Assembly (NCBI GenBank): GCA_039933315.1
Contig: JBDTOI010000049.1
Span: 1-24,906, forward strand
From: DASXRU01 sp039933315
Lineage (GTDB): Bacteria > Acidobacteriota > Blastocatellia > Pyrinomonadales > Pyrinomonadaceae
DNA: 24,906 bases
Direction of reading: 5' to 3'
This document shows positions 1 through 7,917 of the stretch, piece by piece. Under the pieces are notes generated by a model. That model saw only the letters and a list, made by a program, of their open reading frames with translations, was not told the DNA's origin and did no database searches. Positions within the stretch are counted from its first letter, which is position 1. The number at the start of each line of letters is the position of its first letter. The position numbers and the translations under genes were made by a program.

Positions 1-34
1 AACGAAAACGCGGCCGGTCTTAGCTCAGCCGCGT
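1..34 (-). terminator. Intrinsic terminator after def
   Basis: A perfect 7-bp stem (8-14 ACGCGGC with 28-34 GCCGCGT) has a 13-nt loop. Read on the minus strand it is followed by TTTCGTT, a short U-rich run. It lies 42 nt past the def stop codon and fits a rho-independent terminator ending the uvrB-to-def gene group. The loop is long and the U-run is interrupted, so strength is uncertain. Confidence 0.55.
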
Positions 35-45
35 CCCAACTCGCT

Positions 46-71
46 TCCTGCCTCCTGCTCCTGCCTCCTGC
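46..71. repeat. 13-bp perfect tandem duplication
   Basis: TCCTGCCTCCTGC occurs twice head to tail (46-58 and 59-71), giving a purine-only run on the minus strand just after def and before its terminator. The unit is itself built from CCTGC/CCTCC sub-repeats, so it is probably slippage-prone simple sequence. It contains no coding signal. Confidence 0.8.
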
Positions 72-75
72 CGTC

Positions 76-597
76 TTACTTGTATCCCCACTCCCCTGCT
101 TTCTGAAGTTTCTTGATCTTGCGCTTAACAATCTCGCGTTTGAGCGGGGACATCTTGTCGATAAATACTATACCGTCGCAGTGGTCCGTCTCGTGCAACA
201 TGCAACGCGCCGTCAGTTCGGTACCGTCAAGTTCGAAGATCTCGCCGTTGATATCATGCGCGCGCACCACCGCGCGCAAGCTGCGCTCGACCGGAAAATA
301 GATCCCGGGAAACGAAAGACAGCCTTCATCGCCGTCCTGATCGCCTTCGACATACAATACTTCAGGATTAATCAATACCACTTGCTGATCGGGATCCTTG
401 CCACTGGAACAATCCATTACGAAGAGCCGTTTCGACACTCCCACCTGCACCGCAGCCATGCCAACACCGGGCGCCGCGTACATGGTTTCGAACATGTCGC
501 TGACCAGTTTCTTGAGTTTGTCGTCAAACTCAGTCACCGGATCTGCCGGCATATCCAGAATCGGATTGGGCCACGTAACAATTTTCATTGATGCCAT
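76..597 (-). CDS. def: Peptide deformylase
   Basis: Removes the N-formyl group from the first methionine of nascent proteins in the cytosol, using an Fe2+ or Zn2+ ion. All three family motifs are present: GVGMAAVQ (residues 44-51), EGCLS (91-95, Cys93 a metal ligand) and HETDH (135-139, His135 and His139 ligands, Glu136 catalytic). At 173 aa it has the usual length of a bacterial deformylase. The start is uncertain: ATG at 597 gives MASMKI, but the ATG three codons in (588) gives the more usual MKI beginning; neither has a clear Shine-Dalgarno sequence. It is the last gene of a minus-strand run, 90 nt after aroC, with a hairpin in that gap and a terminator-like stem at 1-34. It is not in the common def-fmt arrangement. 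Confidence 0.96.
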   Translation of the reverse strand: MASMKIVTWPNPILDMPADPVTEFDDKLKKLVSDMFETMYAAPGVGMAAVQVGVSKRLFVMDCSSGKDPDQQVVLINPEVLYVEGDQDGDEGCLSFPGIYFPVERSLRAVVRAHDINGEIFELDGTELTARCMLHETDHCDGIVFIDKMSPLKREIVKRKIKKLQKAGEWGYK

Positions 598-605
598 AGT
601 GTTTT

Positions 606-639
606 ATCGAAAGGGCTTCATTCATGAAAGGCCTTCGAT
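606..639. other. Imperfect hairpin between aroC and def
   Basis: ATCGAA (606-611) pairs with TTCGAT (634-639); after one bulged base GGgCTT (613-618) pairs with AAgGCC (628-633) with one mismatch, leaving a 9-nt loop. It sits in the 90-nt aroC-def gap, just upstream of the def start. No U-run follows on the minus strand, so it is more like an mRNA processing or leader structure than a terminator. Part of it resembles the hairpin at 5525-5557. Confidence 0.4.
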
Positions 640-687
640 GTTAATTCTACGATGAACGATGCTTTGCTGCCAGCGGGCTTTTATTGC

Positions 688-1857
688 TTAGTAGCCTCGC
701 AACTGCTCGCGATAGCCTTCGCAGTTCCGTCTCATCTCGCCCAGACTGTCACCGCCAAACTTTTCCCTCATGGCCCCCGCCAGAGTTAAAGCCACCATGG
801 CTTCGCCAATCACGCCGGCGGCGGGAACCGCAGTTATGTCGGAGCGCTCAAATGCCGCCAGCTCTTCTTCTTTGGTGTCGATATCCACCGAACGAAGGGC
901 CCGCCGGAGGGTCGAAAGCGGCTTCAGGTGGCCGCGCACCCTCACTTCTTCACCGTTGGTAATCCCACCCTCCAGCCCGCCCGCCCGGTTCGTCGCACGA
1001 ATGAATTCCTGCGTGCCTTTGTTGTAACCAATCTCATCGTGGACTTCGGAGCCGGGCAGACTGCTGGCCTGGGCTCCGGCGCCGATAGCCACGGCCTTGA
1101 CCGCGGGAATCGACATAATTGCTTGCGCCAAACGGCCGTCCAGCTTTAGGTCCCAGGCTGTATGCGAGCCAATTCCGGGCATCACGCCGCGGGCTACGAC
1201 TTCAAAGATCCCGCCCAGCGTGTCTCCTGCCTCCCGCTTCTCATCAATTAACTTGATCATACGTTCTTGTGACTTCTTATCGGCACATCGTAACGGCGCG
1301 TCTTCAGGGATCGCGCTGATCTTTTTCCACGAGAGCTCCAGCGGTTCGGTGGGAATGCCGCCAAGCTGGATCACGTGACTACGAATTTCAACGGCAAAGA
1401 CTGACAGCAGTTGCTTAGCCAGGGCGCCGCAGGCGACGCGAGCGGCCGTTTCGCGCGCTGAGGCTCGCTCGAGCACGTCACGCAAATCGCGCGTCGCAAA
1501 TTTCAATCCTCCCGGCAGATCCGCGTGACCCGGACGTGGCCGTTTCAGCCGCCGCGATTTCTCGGCCGGCAGATCGCGCTGTTCAACTGCCATCACATCA
1601 GTCCAGTTGGCCCAGTCCTTGTTTTGTATCATCAGGGCCAGCGGCGAACCCAGCGTCAGGCCATGGCGCACGCCGCTGAGAATCTCCGCCCGATCCTGTT
1701 CGATCTTCATCCGGCCGCCACGCCCATAACCCCATTGCCGGCGCTGCAACTCATGGTTGATGAGGTCGACGTCAACCGGCATGCCGGCAGGCAGACCTTC
1801 GACTATCGCTACGAGCGCGCGACCGTGTGATTCTCCCGCGGTGGTGAAACGAAACAT
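688..1857 (-). CDS. aroC: Chorismate synthase
   Basis: Catalyses the last shared step of aromatic amino acid synthesis, the anti-1,4-elimination of phosphate from 5-enolpyruvylshikimate 3-phosphate to chorismate, with reduced FMN. Seen: the N-terminal signature with GESHG (8-12), the second signature GRGGRMKIEQDRAEILSG (45-62), and the C-terminal block with RSVDIDTKEEE followed by RSDITAVPAAGVIGEA. The 389-aa length is normal for the larger bacterial form. The ATG at 1857 places MFRFTTAGESHG in the expected register. It lies 66 nt after the FAD-linked dehydrogenase gene and 90 nt before def, all on one strand. No other shikimate gene is nearby, so it is placed with unrelated housekeeping genes. 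Confidence 0.97.
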   Translation of the reverse strand: MFRFTTAGESHGRALVAIVEGLPAGMPVDVDLINHELQRRQWGYGRGGRMKIEQDRAEILSGVRHGLTLGSPLALMIQNKDWANWTDVMAVEQRDLPAEKSRRLKRPRPGHADLPGGLKFATRDLRDVLERASARETAARVACGALAKQLLSVFAVEIRSHVIQLGGIPTEPLELSWKKISAIPEDAPLRCADKKSQERMIKLIDEKREAGDTLGGIFEVVARGVMPGIGSHTAWDLKLDGRLAQAIMSIPAVKAVAIGAGAQASSLPGSEVHDEIGYNKGTQEFIRATNRAGGLEGGITNGEEVRVRGHLKPLSTLRRALRSVDIDTKEEELAAFERSDITAVPAAGVIGEAMVALTLAGAMREKFGGDSLGEMRRNCEGYREQLRGY

Positions 1858-1890
1858 GATCTATCGAATGCTAAAAGATGCTATTTCATC

Positions 1891-1902
1891 GTTAAGCTTA
1901 AC
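1891..1902. promoter_or_regulatory. Perfect 12-bp palindrome upstream of aroC
   Basis: GTTAAGCTTAAC is a perfect 12-nt palindrome, 33 bp upstream of the aroC start. A direct repeat ATGCTA-N5-ATGCTA lies between it and the gene. It could be a small operator; I cannot name a regulator, and chance occurrence is possible. Confidence 0.25.
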
Positions 1903-1923
1903 CCAAGCTCGTAGCACCAGGTT

Positions 1924-3486
1924 TCAGAGATATGTGTCCGCAAAGATGTTACCGCGCCCAAGGATACCGGCCGGATCGAAGGCGCGCTTGAGTGCGGCCA
2001 TCTCGCGCAAATGATTCTCGCCATAAAGCTCGCCGAGGTACTGGCGTTTCAATTTTCCGATGCCGTGTTCCGCGGAGATGGTGCCGCCGACGGCAACGGC
2101 CCGGCGAATGAATTTCAGGTAGATCTCGCGTGCGAGTCTGCCTTCATTGTCATCGCGCGGCAAGATATTCACGTGTACGTGATTGTCACCAATGTGGCCG
2201 AATATCGTGTATTTCAGCTTTTCTGCGCGCAGCGTATCTTGATAAAACCTTAACATGCCCGGGAACTCCTCGTCTGGAACGGCCATGTCAGTGGAAACCT
2301 TTTGCTGGTCATAACGGGCGAACCACTCGTTCATCAGCACCGGCAATTGATGACGAAACTCCCGCAGCCTGGCCTGGTCCTTTACGTTGGTGGCAAACCA
2401 CGATTGGTCGAGCATGGCTTTATTGGCCTGCAGAATAGAAAACCACACAGCGGCAAAGTCGTCTTCGGTTTCGCTAGTCGTTTCCTGCTCGAAAAAGATG
2501 GCGCCTACTGCATCTTCCGGGATTTCCGGGTATTTCTGCCTCAGGAACCCTAACGATTGGTGATCGAAATACTCCAACGCGCGCGCGTCAATCCCGATCG
2601 ACGTGAGGGCCTCCCATTCGGACTCAGCATGACCTTTCCCGGGGAACCCTATCGTCTGTTGCGTGCGCGCTTGCCCCGCACGAGTTAACAAGGAAAGCCG
2701 CCGCACCTCCTGGACAAAAGTCAGCAGATTTGCTTCGTCCTCAAAAAACACTACGGCGCTCATCAGGCCGAGGGGCTGCGGGATTAACTTCACCTCAATC
2801 TCTACGATCACACCGAGCGTTCCTTCGCTGCCGATAAAAAGGTCGAGTACATCTAAGCCCGGCGCGACATAGTAGGCCGCGGCGTGTTTACGCGTCGGTG
2901 GCATTTGGTAAGAGGGTAACTGGGCCTCGACCACCCGGCCCGACGATAGCGGAAGCTTGATTTGTCCCTGCGCGTCCGCGCGCAGCTCTCCGCGACGAAG
3001 ATCGATCATTTCTCCAGTGGCCAGGACTATCTGCAACCGCTCGACATAATTTCGCGTTGGCCCGTATTTGAAAGTTCGCGCACCCGAAGCATTAGTCGCG
3101 ACTGTTCCTCCCAGGAAGCAGCTACCTTCCGTCGGATCGGGTGGATAAAAAAGCTTTTCCGCCTCAACCGCCTTCTGCAAAGTGGACAACATCACCCCGG
3201 CTTCTGCGGTCGCTCGACCGGATCCGTTTTCGTGAACAATGCTCTTGATCCGGTTCAATCGATCCGTCGCCAGTACAATTCCACCAAAAGGCACCCTACC
3301 GCCTACCGTGCCCGTCCCCGCGCCCGAAACAGTTACGGGCATCTGGCTGGCGCTTGCTTTAGCAAGTACCTTCGCGATCTCGGCGGCGTTTTCCGGCAAG
3401 ACAATACGGTCCGCATATCCACCGTGCATGTGCGAAGCGTCGATGAGGAAGTCCTGAATTTCGTCCGGCTGGGATTTCGTCAACAT
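1924..3486 (-). CDS. FAD-linked oxidase, GlcD / D-lactate dehydrogenase family
   Basis: A flavoprotein of the vanillyl-alcohol-oxidase fold (FAD-binding type 4 plus FAD-oxidase C-terminal domain) that oxidises a 2-hydroxyacid such as D-lactate, glycolate or D-2-hydroxyglutarate; which one cannot be read from sequence. Seen: the FAD-binding strand PVTVSGAGTGTVGG, then DPTEGSCFLGGTVATNASGARTF, and near the C terminus HIGDNHVHVNILPRD and GGTISAEHGIGKLK, the conserved His and substrate-site motifs. With the ATG at 3486 (MLTKSQPDEIQ) the protein is 520 aa, close to GlcD. The frame stays open upstream to 3690, but that extension lies inside uvrB and has no family features. The start is 4 nt after the uvrB stop, so translation is probably coupled. 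No C-terminal Fe-S domain is present and no glcE/glcF partners are adjacent. Confidence 0.9.
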   Translation of the reverse strand: MLTKSQPDEIQDFLIDASHMHGGYADRIVLPENAAEIAKVLAKASASQMPVTVSGAGTGTVGGRVPFGGIVLATDRLNRIKSIVHENGSGRATAEAGVMLSTLQKAVEAEKLFYPPDPTEGSCFLGGTVATNASGARTFKYGPTRNYVERLQIVLATGEMIDLRRGELRADAQGQIKLPLSSGRVVEAQLPSYQMPPTRKHAAAYYVAPGLDVLDLFIGSEGTLGVIVEIEVKLIPQPLGLMSAVVFFEDEANLLTFVQEVRRLSLLTRAGQARTQQTIGFPGKGHAESEWEALTSIGIDARALEYFDHQSLGFLRQKYPEIPEDAVGAIFFEQETTSETEDDFAAVWFSILQANKAMLDQSWFATNVKDQARLREFRHQLPVLMNEWFARYDQQKVSTDMAVPDEEFPGMLRFYQDTLRAEKLKYTIFGHIGDNHVHVNILPRDDNEGRLAREIYLKFIRRAVAVGGTISAEHGIGKLKRQYLGELYGENHLREMAALKRAFDPAGILGRGNIFADTYL

Positions 3487-3490
3487 GCAA

Positions 3491-5479
3491 TCACGCCATC
3501 TGCAGCTCGCGCTCGCGCAGGTACTTGATGCGATCACGCAATTCGGCGGCCCGTTCAAATTCGAATCGCTTGGCGTGGGCGCGCATTTCAAATTCCAGCC
3601 TGGTGATGGTGGCGTCGATATTGTCGCGCGTGTACTCCTCAAACTCATCCAGATTGAGTGGCACTTTAAAGTAATCAGCTTCGGAGGCACTGATCAGCGT
3701 GGACTCAATCGGCTTGATGATGGTTTGCGGAGTAATGCCGCGCTCGCGATTGTAAACTTCCTGTAGGGCCCGCCGGCGACGCGTCTCATCAATGGCGCGT
3801 TTCATGGAGTCTGTCACCCGATCGGCATAAAGGATGGCCTTACCCCGGGAGTTCCTGGCCGCGCGCCCGATCGTCTGAATCAAAGACTGTTCGGAACGCA
3901 GAAAGCCTTCTTTGTCGGCATCCAGAATTGCCACCAGGGAAACTTCGGGCAGGTCCAGTCCCTCGCGCAACAAGTTAATCCCGACCAGGACATCAAATTC
4001 ACCGCGCCGGAGATCGCGCAGAATCTTAATCCGTTCGAGCGTTTCAATGTCTGAGTGCAGGTAGCGCACCCGGACATCCACTTCGGTGAAGTATTCGGTC
4101 AAATCCTCGGCCATACGCTTGGTCAGCGTCGTTACCAGCACCCGTTCGTTTTGCTCCGCCCGCACACGGCACTCCTCCAACAGATGGTCGATCTGGCCTT
4201 TGACGGGCCGAACCTCCACTTCCGGATCCATTAACCCGGTAGGTCGAATGATCTGTTCGATTACTTCGCCGCCGCATTTAGTCAACTCGTAAGGACCCGG
4301 CGTAGCCGAGACATAAATGATCTGCCCCATGCGCGATTCAAACTCGTGAAAGTTCAGCGGGCGGTTATCCATTGCCGAAGGCAGGCGAAATCCATATTCG
4401 ACCAGCGTTCGTTTGCGTGCCTGGTCACCGTTGAACATCCCGCGAATCTGCGGCATCGTTTGGTGCGACTCATCGATGATCACCATCGTGTCGCGCGGCA
4501 TGTAGTCAAGCAAGGTCGGAGGTGGTTCGCCCGGCTTCTTTCCCGTCAGGTGGCGCGAATAGTTTTCGATGCCACGGCAAAATCCCATCTCCTTCATCAT
4601 CTCCATGTCAAACATCGTGCGCTGATGCAGGCGCTGCGCCTCGACTAATTTGCCTTCCTGAATCAGCTTGGGCTCCCACCACTCCAGTTCATTCTTTATG
4701 GACTGGATGGCGCCTTTGATCGTGCTCCTGGGCATTACGTAGTGCGATTTGGGATAGATGGGAAGGCGGGTGGTGTGCTTCTGAATGACTTCCCCGAGCA
4801 AGGGATCGATTGTCGAAATCGAATCGATCTCGTCCCCCCATAGTTCAATGCGATACGCCTCGTCCTGATAACTCGGATACACCTCGACTACATCACCCCG
4901 CACCCGGAACGATCCGCGGCCGAAGGTGATATCGGAGCGCTCGTATTGCAACTCCACCAGGCGCTGGAGCAGCGTATCGCGCGCAATTCGCAACCCCGGT
5001 TCGACAAACAACAGCATGCCGTAATACGCGTCCGGGTCGCCGAGACCGTAGATGCAGGAGACACTGGCGACCACGATTACGTCGCGGCGTTCAAACAGCG
5101 CTCGCGTGGCCGACATTCGCAGTCTGTCAATCTCTTCATTAATCGTCGCCTCTTTTTCGATGTAGGTATCGGAAGCCGGCACATATGCTTCCGGCTGGTA
5201 ATAGTCGTAATAGGAGACGAAGTATTCGACCGCGTTTTCCGGAAAAAGCGACTTAAACTCCTGATAGAGCTGTGCAGCCAGCGTCTTGTTATGGGCAATG
5301 ACCAGCGTGGGTCGCTGGGTCTTCTGGATAACGCTGGCCACGGTGAAGGTCTTGCCGCTGCCTGTAATACCGAGCAGCACCTGGTCCTTTGCCCCATCCC
5401 GCAAACCACGAAAAAGGGCGTCGATCGCCTGTGGCTGATCGCCCTGTGGCTGATATTCGGACTGCAATTTGAAAGGCAT
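3491..5479 (-). CDS. uvrB: UvrABC excinuclease subunit B
   Basis: The damage-verifying helicase-like subunit of nucleotide excision repair; loaded by UvrA, it then recruits UvrC. Seen: Walker A GITGSGKT (37-44), the beta-hairpin YDYYQPEAYVP (91-101) that inserts between DNA strands, DESH Walker B (336-339), helicase motif VI QTIGRAARN, and a C-terminal UVR domain (about 620-655, FEFERAAELRDRIKYLRE) that binds UvrC. The 662-aa length is normal. The ATG at 5479 begins MPFKLQSEYQPQGDQP, the expected N terminus. A stop-to-start gap of 4 nt links it to the FAD dehydrogenase downstream. A terminator-like hairpin and a candidate promoter upstream suggest it starts its own transcript. I see no recognisable LexA box, but the Acidobacteriota box is not something I can judge by eye. 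Confidence 0.98.
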   Translation of the reverse strand: MPFKLQSEYQPQGDQPQAIDALFRGLRDGAKDQVLLGITGSGKTFTVASVIQKTQRPTLVIAHNKTLAAQLYQEFKSLFPENAVEYFVSYYDYYQPEAYVPASDTYIEKEATINEEIDRLRMSATRALFERRDVIVVASVSCIYGLGDPDAYYGMLLFVEPGLRIARDTLLQRLVELQYERSDITFGRGSFRVRGDVVEVYPSYQDEAYRIELWGDEIDSISTIDPLLGEVIQKHTTRLPIYPKSHYVMPRSTIKGAIQSIKNELEWWEPKLIQEGKLVEAQRLHQRTMFDMEMMKEMGFCRGIENYSRHLTGKKPGEPPPTLLDYMPRDTMVIIDESHQTMPQIRGMFNGDQARKRTLVEYGFRLPSAMDNRPLNFHEFESRMGQIIYVSATPGPYELTKCGGEVIEQIIRPTGLMDPEVEVRPVKGQIDHLLEECRVRAEQNERVLVTTLTKRMAEDLTEYFTEVDVRVRYLHSDIETLERIKILRDLRRGEFDVLVGINLLREGLDLPEVSLVAILDADKEGFLRSEQSLIQTIGRAARNSRGKAILYADRVTDSMKRAIDETRRRRALQEVYNRERGITPQTIIKPIESTLISASEADYFKVPLNLDEFEEYTRDNIDATITRLEFEMRAHAKRFEFERAAELRDRIKYLRERELQMA

Positions 5480-5486
5480 CCGTCAA

Positions 5487-5515
5487 ATAGTAAATCGTAA
5501 AGCGGGAATAGACAA
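5487..5515 (-). promoter_or_regulatory. Candidate uvrB promoter
   Basis: On the minus strand TTGTCT (5515-5510) is followed after 17 nt by TACTAT (5492-5487), each 4 of 6 matches to the sigma-70 consensus. Transcription would begin about at 5480, practically at the uvrB ATG, so the message would be leaderless or nearly so. This agrees with the absence of a Shine-Dalgarno sequence. The match is modest. Confidence 0.3.
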
Positions 5516-5557
5516 AAAGAGAAATCGTGAATGAAAACCAAAGGCCTTCATTCACGA
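5512..5557 (-). terminator. Terminator-like hairpin after the HEAT gene cluster
   Basis: TCGTGAATGAA (5525-5535) and TTCATTCACGA (5547-5557) form a perfect 11-bp stem with an 11-nt loop. On the minus strand the stem is followed by TTTCTCTTTTTGTC, a U-rich tract. It lies 53 nt past the stop of the TubC-HEAT gene and upstream of uvrB, so it likely separates the HEAT cluster transcript from uvrB. The stem is AT-rich, so termination may be partial. Confidence 0.6.
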
Positions 5558-5610
5558 CAAGTTGTGGTTTATTTTTCTACTATTAACGCATCGCGACGCA
5601 GTCGCCGCGC

Positions 5611-7917
5611 TTAGGCGGCCGACGGCGTATCCGCGCTAACCTGACTGCTGATCTGATAAATCGCCTCCATCACCGAAGATCTTACCTCGGGAGGTAAAGA
5701 CCCGCGTACCGCCAGCCGACGGAAAGCCGGCAGTATTTCATGTTGGCCGCTCAAGGCAAGTAACTTCACCACTGCAAGGCGAACTTCTATGTTCGCATGT
5801 TCTTCAATCGCGCGCAGGAGCGGATGGACTTCACCCGCTTTCGACATCAGAAAAAGCAGAGAAAAGGCATCGTAAGTCTTCTCACGACTCTCGCCGGTCA
5901 GATTCCCAATGGCTTCACTGGCCAGGCCCGATGAGGCGATGGCCGCGCCAATCTTTCGGCGCCGGTCGGCCGGTGCTTCGCGAAGTGCGCGAGTGAAAGC
6001 AGCCGCGCGGTCAGCTTGGAAGTTGAACAAGGCGCGGGCTGCGGCTGTGCGAACTTCCTCGGCCGGATCGTCAAAAGCCGCCGAGATATGCGCAAAGGCA
6101 TCTTCTCCACCGAGGTTTGGTAATGCAGCGACTGCCGCGCACCTCTCGCTGACGTTCGCACTGGCAAGCATGTCAAGGGTTGCATTCGAAACTGCCGCTA
6201 CTGCGTCATTAGCGTCCCCACTTTCCGGGTTTTCCCCCAGGAATTGGAAATCGCTATCAGCGTCATCCGCTTCGTGGGTAATCGCGCTGGAATGCAGTTG
6301 CAGACTCCTGGGCTCAAATTCCTGATACTCGATGAAACTGCCCTCTGATTCAGCGGTCATGCCCTCCACTTCCGGCAGGGTCAAAGGGTTGGGGCTGCTT
6401 TCGGCACGACGTGAGTCGTCACGCTCATCCAGGTTTACCGGGAACCACTGTGGTTCAACCTGCTGCGCTGCTTCAGCATTTGCCTGGGCTTTGGCTTCCT
6501 CTTCAAGAGCCCGGCGCTCCTCCTCCAGTGCGCGCAGACGGGCTTCACTCTCTGCCAGGCGGGCTTCTTCTTCCGCGCGTAAGCGGGCTTCCTCTTCCGC
6601 TCGCTGGCGCGCTTCCTGTTCAGCTCGCAAACGAGCTCCGTGCTCTGCCCGCAAGCGTTGCTCCTCGGCCTCTCGTTGACGCGCCTCTTCTTCAGCTTTC
6701 AAGCGCTTTTCTTCTTGAGCCAGGTGACGCGCTTCGTCCGCCGCTTTCCGAATGGCCTCATCTGCTGCCTGACGAGTTGTCTCCGCCGCGCCGTAACTCT
6801 GCTGCTCTGACCGCAGACGAGCAATTTCTTCCCTGATATTCCTTAGACGTGCTTCCGCACGCGTGTTACTGGCTTCGTCTTCAGCCCTGTATCTAGCTTC
6901 AGCTTCTTGTCTTTCTCGCTCCGCCGCAGCGTATTCCAACGCCACCTGCTCGTCCGAGCTTCTACGGTTCTCAGTCTCGGCCAGCCACCGATCGTCCTCG
7001 GCCTGCCAACGGGCGGCAACTTCAGCACGGCGGTTAACTTCTTCGGCTCGCAGGCTCGCAAGTTGTTCTTCGACTTTTCTAATTTCCTCCTCAGCGCGGC
7101 GACGCGCGATTTCTTCCTCCGCATGCCGGCGTGCTTCGAGTTGCGTGGTTCTCCGTTCTTCTTCGGCGCGGCGAAGCTCAGCTTCCTCAGCGGCCTTTTT
7201 ATGTACTGCCGCGGCGGCTTGCCACCGTTCCTGCTCAGCCAAACGAACTGCGTCGCGCTCGGCTCGTCGAGCCCCCTCCTGCTGAGGCAGGCGCGCAGCT
7301 TCTTCCTCAAGGCGCTTGATCTCGTGCTCTATTCGCTGGCGCGAGTCCGCTTCGGCGCGGCGGGCCTCCTGCGCCGCGCGAAGACGCGCGGCCTCTTGCT
7401 CCAGATTTCGAATTTTTTCTTCGATACTCTCTGCTGAACCTTCAAACTGACTTTGGAGCGCGCTTGACACCGGACTGGCAACTCGGCTGTTACTCGAACT
7501 CTGGGCTGGGTTTTCGAAGGCACTCTTGAAAGGGCTTTGTACCTCAGGCTGCATCGGGCTCGCTATTGGACTTTGAACTGGCTTTTCCACGGCATTCTGG
7601 ACATGTTCAGAAACTGGACTCGACAGAGGGGTGGGATTGGAATCCGTGCTCACACTCGGAGTCGGGGGCGCCTCGCGGCGGAGGATGGCGGGGATCTTGG
7701 CTATAACCGCGCGCTCAGGCAGTTCCATTTCAAATGGCGACCTCTGATCGGTAACCGTAAGGATCGCCAAGAGCTCCTTCTTGTGCTCCGCCAGTGCAGC
7801 TCTTAGGTCTGGCGTGAGCGCGCCTTTGGGAGCGTCGACGACAAGTCGGTCTTTGCCGGAAGCTTTTACAACTACGCCTGCCTGACGCAGCTCTGAAAGC
7901 AAGTTATAGGCGGTCAT
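5611..7917 (-). CDS. TubC docking domain / coiled-coil / HEAT-repeat protein
   Basis: A 768-aa cytosolic-looking protein of unknown role. Residues 1-53 (MTAYNLLSELRQAGVVV..., then LTPDLRAALAEHKKELLAIL) match the TubC N-terminal docking domain, known from NRPS/PKS enzymes where it mediates protein-protein contacts. Residues 85-160 are a Pro/Ser/Gln-rich linker with about four degenerate 12-residue units. Residues 165-485 are a long Glu/Ala/Arg-rich coiled coil. An acidic linker leads to a HEAT-repeat region (about 578-756). There is no signal peptide or membrane segment. The HEAT part aligns without gaps to the C-terminal part of the protein encoded at 9592-11358. The start ATG overlaps the previous stop (ATGA at 7917-7914), with GAGG 10 nt upstream, so the genes are translationally coupled. 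The likely job is scaffolding; enzymatic motifs are absent. Confidence 0.85.
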   Translation of the reverse strand: MTAYNLLSELRQAGVVVKASGKDRLVVDAPKGALTPDLRAALAEHKKELLAILTVTDQRSPFEMELPERAVIAKIPAILRREAPPTPSVSTDSNPTPLSSPVSEHVQNAVEKPVQSPIASPMQPEVQSPFKSAFENPAQSSSNSRVASPVSSALQSQFEGSAESIEEKIRNLEQEAARLRAAQEARRAEADSRQRIEHEIKRLEEEAARLPQQEGARRAERDAVRLAEQERWQAAAAVHKKAAEEAELRRAEEERRTTQLEARRHAEEEIARRRAEEEIRKVEEQLASLRAEEVNRRAEVAARWQAEDDRWLAETENRRSSDEQVALEYAAAERERQEAEARYRAEDEASNTRAEARLRNIREEIARLRSEQQSYGAAETTRQAADEAIRKAADEARHLAQEEKRLKAEEEARQREAEEQRLRAEHGARLRAEQEARQRAEEEARLRAEEEARLAESEARLRALEEERRALEEEAKAQANAEAAQQVEPQWFPVNLDERDDSRRAESSPNPLTLPEVEGMTAESEGSFIEYQEFEPRSLQLHSSAITHEADDADSDFQFLGENPESGDANDAVAAVSNATLDMLASANVSERCAAVAALPNLGGEDAFAHISAAFDDPAEEVRTAAARALFNFQADRAAAFTRALREAPADRRRKIGAAIASSGLASEAIGNLTGESREKTYDAFSLLFLMSKAGEVHPLLRAIEEHANIEVRLAVVKLLALSGQHEILPAFRRLAVRGSLPPEVRSSVMEAIYQISSQVSADTPSAA

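Noticed and set aside
46..71. Short tandem repeat considered as a CRISPR or attachment site
   Set aside because: Only two 13-bp copies without spacers, low-complexity composition, and no integrase or cas gene nearby.
3487..3690. 68-codon N-terminal extension of the FAD-linked oxidase
   Set aside because: It lies in the uvrB C-terminal coding region in another frame and has no similarity to the family; ATG at 3486 fits.
5077..5555. Open frames starting in the gap upstream of uvrB
   Set aside because: They run through uvrB in other frames and begin inside the terminator hairpin.
6332..7437. Several plus-strand and alternate-frame open frames across the coiled-coil gene
   Set aside because: They are shadows of the GAG/GCG-rich coiled-coil coding repeats; translations are Ser/Arg/Leu-rich low complexity.
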